A stretch of DNA of 16,508 nt, taken from positions 15,389 through 31,896 of the forward strand of contig CAJUJA010000008.1 of NCBI GenBank assembly GCA_910586635.1, given 5' to 3'. Made by a program: the position numbers and the translations under genes. Each line of letters opens with the position of its first letter. Within the stretch, counting starts at the first letter, position 1. Below are positions 1 through 5,615 of the stretch, piece after piece. The notes under the pieces were generated by a model, which had not been told where the DNA came from, did not search any database, and saw only the letters and a list, made by a program, of their open reading frames with translations. The stretch is from an uncultured Bacilli bacterium. GTDB lineage: Bacteria > Bacillota_I > Bacilli_A > RF39 > UBA660.

Positions 1-12
1 CTCTTCCGATCT
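1..12. other. Illumina adapter remnant at contig end
   Basis: The first twelve bases, CTCTTCCGATCT, equal the 3' end shared by standard Illumina sequencing adapters; on the minus strand they read AGATCGGAAGAG. They are in frame with the gene at 13-525 and would add four false residues (RSEE) to it. I treat them as untrimmed adapter, so genomic sequence starts at base 13. Confidence 0.93.
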
Positions 13-525
13 ATTACCATAAATAGTAGTAAGTTCTTTTTTTAAAATATAAGTAAGCGTTGTAGCCCCTGCATGATCTGTCAAATTTCTAATTCCTATT
101 ACCTTATTTCCTTTATTAACTCTATTACTAATTTCAATAGACATATTATTTAATTGTTGGATTTTTGCTACATCCTTATAAGTATTAGGTCTTTCTAATA
201 ACTGTTTAATAGCATTAACGTTATTAGTAAAATTATAAATTCCCATAGAAATAATATTAGATAAATAATTAGAAGAAGAACAAACCTCATCTGGAAGAAC
301 TAATATTAATTTATCTTCTCCTAATTCTACTGCCAATTTTTGAATGTTAGTAATGTCTCGGTAATTTTTTACTGAAGTAACATCTAATATCATTCTATCA
401 AAAAAGAAGTCTTTAAACATAGCAACTAACTCATCTGAATCAAATTCACCAACTATGTTTTTTATTACTTCTATATCAAGATTTGATAATGAATCTTTTC
501 TCTTATTAGCTACTATTACGTTCAC
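13..525 (-). CDS. TadZ/CpaE-like ParA-family protein, N-terminal part (3' end missing)
   Basis: This is an open frame of 171 codons from GTG at 525 that runs without a stop into the adapter at the contig end, so the C-terminal part is missing. AGAGG (533-537) lies 7 bases upstream of the GTG. Residues about 1-110 look like the atypical receiver-like domain of TadZ/CpaE proteins: alternating hydrophobic strands and helices, with RMILDVTSV near 44-52 and KLILVLPDE near 72-80. Residues 141-160 begin a ParA/MinD-type ATPase fold, with strand VIGIRN followed by TDHAGATTLTYIL at the P-loop position. The usual K-GG-GKT/S lysines are absent. TadZ/CpaE proteins localise Tad pilus machinery at the cell pole or membrane. 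It follows the pilin-like gene by 14 bases and fits the end of a Tad operon. Family assignment rests on the P-loop region, fold pattern and context. Confidence 0.75.
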
Positions 526-539
526 AATACCACCTCTTT

Positions 540-965
540 TTAGTGTTTTGTAATGGTTTTCGTTGTTCCATTTACCTGGAATATATGCATATTTGGAAGA
601 AACTTATTTAAAATTGGAATATCAATATTAACAGCTGTAGTCACTGTATAATACTCCTTAGATACTTCTCCCGTTGTACTAGGAATAGTTTTGCTATAAC
701 AATATCCATCTTCTTGAATACACTCAGTAGCACCATCAACATTAATATCTGCATTTAAACTATATCCAAGAGAAATACGATATGCATGAATCTTTTCTTT
801 TGCAACATCATCAAAACCTTCATTCTGCTCAATGATATTAATGATTTTATTCTTATACCTAAAAGCTTTGTTATAGCTAGCAGCGAATGCCATATAGCCA
901 TTAACAATAACCATAAATACTACAATAAATGAAATATTAACAATCCCACCAAAGGCATCACGCAT
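540..965 (-). CDS. Pilin-like (TadE-type) membrane-anchored protein
   Basis: A 141-residue protein with one N-terminal hydrophobic segment (about residues 8-31, starting MRDAFGG) followed by a polar stalk and a mainly beta-rich exported domain. This is the layout of TadE/TadF-type minor pilins. The stretch after the TM (YNKAFRYKNKIINIIEQNEG) looks like a continuing amphipathic helix, as in pilin N-terminal stalks. Two cysteines in CIQEDGYC (about 83-89) could form a small disulfide loop. No obvious prepilin cleavage site with Glu at +5 is present. The ATG at 965 is preceded by AGGAAGTGAG. The gene sits 37 bases after the Flp-like pilin and is probably cotranscribed with it and with the downstream TadZ-like gene. 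It may be a minor pilin or pseudopilin; the exact family cannot be fixed by eye. Confidence 0.7.
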   Translation of the reverse strand: MRDAFGGIVNISFIVVFMVIVNGYMAFAASYNKAFRYKNKIINIIEQNEGFDDVAKEKIHAYRISLGYSLNADINVDGATECIQEDGYCYSKTIPSTTGEVSKEYYTVTTAVNIDIPILNKFLPNMHIFQVNGTTKTITKH

Positions 966-1002
966 ACTAACTCACTTCCTATTTTTTCAATTTTGAACCT
1001 AT

Positions 1003-1158
1003 TTACTTATTGATAATACCACGTTCAGTGATATTATTCCATTGTGTATTCATTGACTCTTGAATATTTGGCCACATAATCCAAAAGAAACCAATAACTG
1101 CTGCAATAGCAATCAACGTAATAACTGTTAAATTTAATTCTCCTGAAGCTGCCTTCAT
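1003..1158 (-). CDS. Small Flp-like major pilin, 51 aa
   Basis: I translated this frame by hand: 51 residues beginning MKAASGELNLTV, then the hydrophobic helix ITLIAIAAVIGFFWIMW (about 13-29), then a short polar tail ending in RGIINK and TAA. A tiny protein with one N-terminal hydrophobic helix next to tadZ-, tadB-, tadC- and cpaF-like genes is what a Flp/Tad major pilin looks like. Glu7 would be at the +5 position typical of type IV pilins if only MK were removed, which is an unusually short leader without Gly at -1. An in-frame TAA three codons upstream of the ATG rules out a longer leader. The gene has its own well-formed promoter, as expected for a highly expressed filament subunit. The purine-rich AAAGGA upstream is about 13 bases from the ATG, which is rather far. 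Confidence 0.72.
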   Translation of the reverse strand: MKAASGELNLTVITLIAIAAVIGFFWIMWPNIQESMNTQWNNITERGIINK

Positions 1159-1192
1159 ATTTATTTACACATCCTTTCTTACTATATAAATT

Positions 1193-1221
1193 ATTATACC
1201 AATTTTTTTATAAATTAACAA
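1193..1221 (-). promoter_or_regulatory. Sigma-70-type extended -10 promoter of the pilin gene
   Basis: On the minus strand the gap before the pilin reads TTGTTA (1221-1216), a 17-base spacer, then TATAAT (1198-1193). A TGG immediately before the -10 box makes an extended TGnTATAAT element. Transcription would start near 1186, giving a leader of about 27 bases. It lies just after the TadC stop codon (1230) and probably boosts pilin expression above that of the upstream assembly genes. Confidence 0.75.
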
Positions 1222-1229
1222 TACAATTT

Positions 1230-2015
1230 TTAACCTAATCCAAATGTTCCCATCATAGAGATTAGCACAATCATCATAACTGCAATTCCTGCTACTACAA
1301 GCATGATCATAGTTTGACTTTCCATATGACCCAAACGTTCTTTATATTTAATTTCACGAGCCTTATTTTGTAAATTAGATACCGTTCTAGAAAACATCAT
1401 AAGTCGTTCTTGTTTATTCTCTTGTGAACCAATACCTAAACGATACAAAAGTCTCATCATTCTCATGGAATCTCTTACTGGATAAGTATTAGAAAATTCC
1501 ATATAAGGATCTATACTAGAATCTCCTGAGTTTACTCTTTCTACAATCTGTCTTAGACCAGGTTTAAAGATATCAGGGGCATCATCAATTGATTTACCAA
1601 TGGCAACTGGTACCGTATAATGTTGAATTAAAATTTCTAAACTCTTTAAATAGTATGGCAACATAAGATCAATTTCATGTAAATGAGCCTTATAATACTG
1701 CTTGAGTTGAATATATGGTAATTTAAATACCCCAAACATAATAACAACTGCAAAAACCAAATTAATTAAAGATAACTCAGTTAAAAATAGAATTAGAAAG
1801 AAAAATCCAAAAAGTAATGCTGTTGTTATTCTTTTTCGAAATAACAAATCTGGTTCTACATCATCTCCATATTTTGCATATAACAAAAAGTCATAATCCT
1901 CTTCCCTCAATACCTGAAAATACTTTTCATTATCTATTAAAAATTTTTTACCATCAATCGTTTTATTATAAAATAATATAAAAACGATCAGTGCACAAAC
2001 AACAATAATATCCAT
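1230..2015 (-). CDS. tadC: TadC-like inner-membrane platform protein (T2SSF family)
   Basis: A 261-residue protein with an N-terminal hydrophobic helix (about 3-17), a long hydrophobic stretch likely holding two helices (62-98), a cytosolic helical domain (about 105-230) and a C-terminal TM segment (234-256). This is the arrangement of TadC-type proteins of the T2SSF/GspF superfamily, which form the platform that the secretion ATPase drives. The cytosolic part contains EIDLMLPYYLKSLEILI, similar to the first helices of GspF domains. Its ATG overlaps the TadB-like stop codon by one base (TAATG), so translation is probably coupled and the two proteins made in equal amounts. The assignment rests on topology, adjacency to cpaF and pairing with the upstream T2SSF-like gene. 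Confidence 0.8.
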   Translation of the reverse strand: MDIIVVCALIVFILFYNKTIDGKKFLIDNEKYFQVLREEDYDFLLYAKYGDDVEPDLLFRKRITTALLFGFFFLILFLTELSLINLVFAVVIMFGVFKLPYIQLKQYYKAHLHEIDLMLPYYLKSLEILIQHYTVPVAIGKSIDDAPDIFKPGLRQIVERVNSGDSSIDPYMEFSNTYPVRDSMRMMRLLYRLGIGSQENKQERLMMFSRTVSNLQNKAREIKYKERLGHMESQTMIMLVVAGIAVMMIVLISMMGTFGLG

Positions 2016-2908
2016 TATTCAGCCCCCACATTCTCATTATAATATTTTTCTCCTTTTAAAAGAAAGAAACTATTCACAATAACTGCGGCATGTAATAATA
2101 TTTGAATAATAGGTTTTTCTAACAATAACAAATAGGATTCTCTTCCCAATAAATACTGAGTTAACATCATCATAAAATAAATCATAATACCAAAGGTAAG
2201 AAATTGCTTATGAAAGGTTTGCCTATCCTGTCTATCTCTATAAACACTTTCAACCAACATATCAATATCTTGTTGCATATTTTCTAAACTATCTGCAGAG
2301 TTTCTAGCACCTTCTTTTGTGATTTGTAAAAATAACTGATGCATATTCTTAACAATATAGTAAGGATACAAATTACTCATATAAAGTAGTGCTTCTTCTA
2401 TCGTACCATTTTGGTAAGACAATTCTATCATATGCTCTACATCTGTTTTTACAGGATCTTCTAAAACACCCGAGTCTCGAACTCCTTCAATAGATTTTAC
2501 AAAAGACTGAGTAGTTGCAAATTCCATAATCGTATTAGAAGTATAAACTTGCACCTGCTCAAAGATAAACTCACTATAAATTCTTTTACACCTTAAATAA
2601 GAAAGATATGGAATTACCATAATAACAGCTGCAATATATATAATACTAATTAAAACATTATAAAAATATAAATAAGTAATGACCCCTGCAAAAGTAGAAA
2701 AAGTAACAATTTGGATAGCATACTGTCTAAGCGTATATTCTTTACCTAACTGCTTTGTTTTTTCTCTAACTACTTTAAATGAAAACGGAGCAAATTTCTC
2801 ATACACAGTCCCAACATGATTTGTAATAAATTTACCTACATTCTCACCCTCATAACTTCTATACAACATTACTACTCCAACGATAAGTAATAACAAAATT
2901 AGTTCCAT
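2015..2908 (-). CDS. tadB: TadB-like inner-membrane platform protein (T2SSF family)
   Basis: A 297-residue protein: N-terminal TM (2-16), a hydrophobic pair (about 64-102), a cytosolic helical domain (about 105-230) and two C-terminal TM segments (about 234-254 and 267-285). The order and size match TadB proteins, the partner of TadC in the Tad pilus platform. The cytosolic part has NGTIEEALLYMSNLYP (167-182), resembling the G-x-I-x-x-A pattern seen in T2SSF domains. ATG at 2908 is preceded by GGGGTGAT at good distance. The gene follows cpaF by 17 bases and shares its stop with the start of tadC. The TadB and TadC names follow gene order; the family (T2SSF) is firmer than the B/C label. Confidence 0.8.
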   Translation of the reverse strand: MELILLLLIVGVVMLYRSYEGENVGKFITNHVGTVYEKFAPFSFKVVREKTKQLGKEYTLRQYAIQIVTFSTFAGVITYLYFYNVLISIIYIAAVIMVIPYLSYLRCKRIYSEFIFEQVQVYTSNTIMEFATTQSFVKSIEGVRDSGVLEDPVKTDVEHMIELSYQNGTIEEALLYMSNLYPYYIVKNMHQLFLQITKEGARNSADSLENMQQDIDMLVESVYRDRQDRQTFHKQFLTFGIMIYFMMMLTQYLLGRESYLLLLEKPIIQILLHAAVIVNSFFLLKGEKYYNENVGAE

Positions 2909-2925
2909 GTATTCATCACCCCTTT

Positions 2926-4317
2926 TTATCCTACTTCATTTACGATAGGTGGTCTAATATTCTCTACACTACTTTGCAAGTTTGCCTGTTGTACATTAGC
3001 AACAGGTGGTCTAACTGGTCCAACTGTTTGCACTCCTCCCACATTTACAGGAGCAGAATTGGTAACAGGTTGTACAGCCCTTTCAACTGATTGCAATTGT
3101 ACGTTTGACTGTGATACCTGTGGAGGTGGTGTAGATACAGTTTTGATAGATGCCACATTAGTTACTCCTACATTTGGTGTTTGACTTACATTAGAGGAAA
3201 TATTAGAAGTATTAACAACTCCTATATTAGCATGAAGAGCTTGTTCTCCTTCTTTCATATTCTTAGAAATAGATTGAATATCAATATTTTGATTTTCTAA
3301 ATAATCAATTAAGTGCTGACTAGGTTTATTCTGCACAGGAGGCTTTCCATATACTTTTCGATAAATCGTATGAGACTGTGGATTGTTATCATCGTCTACA
3401 TAAAATTCAACTACTTCATCCACTTCACGGTGGAATTTTCCATATTCTTTACTATAATATGCCTTAATATGAACTCCAAGCTGAATATACCTATAAATAG
3501 TGGATAGAAATTGACTAACATCCAAATCTGTTTCCATTAAACTATATAAACGATAAGGAATGGCACTAGCTTTGTCCGCATGAATTGTAGATAAAATGTT
3601 ATGGCCTGATGATATCGAGTTACGAACAGCACTAACAGCCTCTGCACTACGTACCTCAGAAAGTAGAATCCATTTAGGATTCTGTCTCATACAAGTAACC
3701 AAAACATCTGAATAACTTGCTACATTATTGGTTTTCATAGCAACGATATCTCGTTCTGGAAAGATTCGATCTAGGTGAAGCTCCAGTGTGTCTTCAATCG
3801 TAATGATTTTTTCATTCTGTTTGGTATGACTCGCTAAATATTTTACAAACTCTGTTTTACCAGAACCTGTTTCTCCTGCCACAATAATATTACAATGTCC
3901 TTCTACACATTTAATTAAAATGTCATGAATATCCGCAGTAAAATAATCTTCCTTTAACAGTTTATTTTTCTCTAATCTAATCTTTGCTGGTGTTTTACGA
4001 ATTACACAAGCAATTCCGTTTGTTGCAATAGATTGATGAACAAAGTTAAAACGTAATTCCGTAGACTCAGCATCCAAAAATGGTTTTGCATTATTAAATG
4101 TTGTTCCCATTACATTAGAACACTGAAAGGCTAACTTTTCCATAAATTCAGGAGTTAAACCAGCAATCTCTACTCTTTGAGAACCCTGTGTCAAGGAACG
4201 AATCCAAATCTGACCACCATTGCAAAAGGAAATATCTGTAATATCATCATTATCTAAAAGTGGTTTTAAAGGCCCAAAATCGAGCTTATCAAAAACATTT
4301 TCATTCACTTGAACCAC
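2926..4317 (-). CDS. cpaF: CpaF/TadA-type pilus assembly ATPase
   Basis: This is the motor ATPase of a Tad/Flp pilus, 463 residues, cytosolic. An N-terminal domain (about 1-110) contains DNDDITDISFCNGG, the usual CpaF start region. Walker A is GETGSGKT at 148-155. The Asp box is IITIEDTLEL (171-180), the Walker B region is WILLSEVRSAEA (216-227), and the His box is GHNILSTIHADKAS (238-251). In Walker B a Ser replaces the Gly more usual before Glu (GE-R). The N-terminal part is short compared with proteobacterial CpaF. Residues from about 362 to the end form a low-complexity tail rich in Asn, Val, Gln, Ser and Pro, which is not usual for the family. GTG at 4317 lies very close to its GGAAGG; GTG at 4308 (codon 4) is better spaced and may be the true start. 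It lies 24 bases after the CpaB-like gene. Confidence 0.93.
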   Translation of the reverse strand: MVQVNENVFDKLDFGPLKPLLDNDDITDISFCNGGQIWIRSLTQGSQRVEIAGLTPEFMEKLAFQCSNVMGTTFNNAKPFLDAESTELRFNFVHQSIATNGIACVIRKTPAKIRLEKNKLLKEDYFTADIHDILIKCVEGHCNIIVAGETGSGKTEFVKYLASHTKQNEKIITIEDTLELHLDRIFPERDIVAMKTNNVASYSDVLVTCMRQNPKWILLSEVRSAEAVSAVRNSISSGHNILSTIHADKASAIPYRLYSLMETDLDVSQFLSTIYRYIQLGVHIKAYYSKEYGKFHREVDEVVEFYVDDDNNPQSHTIYRKVYGKPPVQNKPSQHLIDYLENQNIDIQSISKNMKEGEQALHANIGVVNTSNISSNVSQTPNVGVTNVASIKTVSTPPPQVSQSNVQLQSVERAVQPVTNSAPVNVGGVQTVGPVRPPVANVQQANLQSSVENIRPPIVNEVG

Positions 4318-4341
4318 TACCTTCCCAATTTTTTATTCTTT

Positions 4342-5145
4342 TTATTCTGTCCACTCAGTAACTCTATTAATAAAGTCTTTTAAGTCATTACTACTAAGCT
4401 TTAATTCCCCTGGATTATCTTTTAAGCTCTCATCCGTTGGAACTGGAATCAAAGTAGAATCATAGGCCCTTAAGAACCCAGCTTTCTTTAATAAAATGTA
4501 ATATTCAGAAGGAACGGCAAAGATAATCATATTAGGTGTTCCCTTCTCATCTAAATTCGCAAACACGTTATTACCATTACTATCCAAAACTGCTAAAACT
4601 TTAACATTTTCGATTAACTTTCCAACCATAATTTTATCAGTAGTAGTAATCTCTTGTCCCTCTTCTATTGCATTCATTGCTTTTAGATATATATCAATAT
4701 AATTACCCGGGTATACTGAGTTACCATAAGTAGAGTTAATATCTACTGATAAATTATATAATACATATCCATTTGGATAATCATATATAATCTTATCTGG
4801 CAGTTGTTCCTTTGTTACTACAGATCTTTTATAAAATAAACTTCCACTTGGTATGACACTATCCGCATTAGCATATTTATCAAGAACTTCGCTTTTATTT
4901 GTGTAAGCAAACCCATCTCTAACCGTTTCACTGGATACATTTTTCTCACCAATCATATCCTCAGTAATTTGTGAACCTGGAGATATCGTCTCCTTTGCAT
5001 ATGGAACCTTAATTGGAGTAATCGCTTTATTTACTCTGGAATTATAGCCAAAATACAACACAAAAACGGCAGCTACTACTCCTAAAATCGTAACTGTGTT
5101 TTTATTTGATAAGAATTTTTTAATACCTACGTTTAAATTTCCCAT
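4342..5145 (-). CDS. cpaB: CpaB/RcpC-like pilus assembly protein with SAF domain
   Basis: A 267-residue protein with one N-terminal TM anchor (about 17-34) and an extracytoplasmic part. Residues 43-107 look like a SAF domain: IKVPYAKETISPGSQITEDM, then later VIPSGSLFYKRSV. The stretch SVYPGNYIDIYLKA (143-156) matches the G-D-x-V-D-V-like strand that follows SAF in CpaB proteins. In Gram-negative Tad systems CpaB/RcpC is periplasmic and works with the secretin. Here no outer-membrane part is seen, so a role in guiding the pilus through the cell wall is plausible but inferred. ATG at 5145 has AAGGG upstream. It sits between a small pilin-like gene and cpaF, the expected place. Confidence 0.85.
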   Translation of the reverse strand: MGNLNVGIKKFLSNKNTVTILGVVAAVFVLYFGYNSRVNKAITPIKVPYAKETISPGSQITEDMIGEKNVSSETVRDGFAYTNKSEVLDKYANADSVIPSGSLFYKRSVVTKEQLPDKIIYDYPNGYVLYNLSVDINSTYGNSVYPGNYIDIYLKAMNAIEEGQEITTTDKIMVGKLIENVKVLAVLDSNGNNVFANLDEKGTPNMIIFAVPSEYYILLKKAGFLRAYDSTLIPVPTDESLKDNPGELKLSSNDLKDFINRVTEWTE

Positions 5146-5161
5146 TTTATTCTTCCCTTCT

Positions 5162-5605
5162 TTAATTTGCTTTCACATTTGTCACTAATTTTGCTGCTAG
5201 AGGATCTTTCTTATTATTACTCTCTACAATCATATCCAATTTTGTAGTAATATCAACAGCTCCACTATAAAATGATTTACTAGTAGCAGATTTTACTTCT
5301 ACACTAGCCTTAGGTGGAATTTCATTGACATCATAGAAGCTAATTTCATAGCTTCTACGATCATCCACACTTCTTGAAAATCTCTTAATAAAACTCTCTG
5401 CAAACTTTTCTTTATCCATTCTAATAATAGATTGTTCACGATAATAACTTAAATCTACTGCATCTTCCATAGCTGCTTCTGTAGTTTCTTTTAATAAATA
5501 ATAATCTAATTCTTGACCAGTAGTATAATTTTGAATTACATTAATTACTCCTAGTGCAATAATACTTAATAAAATAATTCCTACTGTTAACATTGCCTTA
5601 TTCAC
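5162..5605 (-). CDS. Small pilin-like single-TM protein (possibly DUF5411-type)
   Basis: A 147-residue protein with an N-terminal hydrophobic helix (about 6-26), then the helical stalk YYLLKETTEAAMEDAVDLSY (35-54), then a basic patch with RFSRSVDDRR and an exported beta-rich region. The helix-then-stalk shape is that of pilin or TadE-like minor subunits, and similar small proteins accompany Tad genes in Firmicutes. I believe it resembles DUF5411 but cannot confirm that by eye. The start is GTG at 5605, supported by TAGGTAGGTGAT upstream; ATG four codons later is the alternative. It begins 10 bases after the stop of the 985-aa secreted protein and ends 16 bases before cpaB, so it links the surface-protein block to the assembly block. 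Confidence 0.65.
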   Translation of the reverse strand: MNKAMLTVGIILLSIIALGVINVIQNYTTGQELDYYLLKETTEAAMEDAVDLSYYREQSIIRMDKEKFAESFIKRFSRSVDDRRSYEISFYDVNEIPPKASVEVKSATSKSFYSGAVDITTKLDMIVESNNKKDPLAAKLVTNVKAN

Positions 5606-5615
5606 TTTTCATCAC

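Noticed and set aside
983..1000. TTCAAAATTGAA followed by A-rich DNA after the pilin stop, as a terminator or attenuator
   Set aside because: The stem is only five pairs with a two-base loop and is not followed by a T-run on the transcribed strand.
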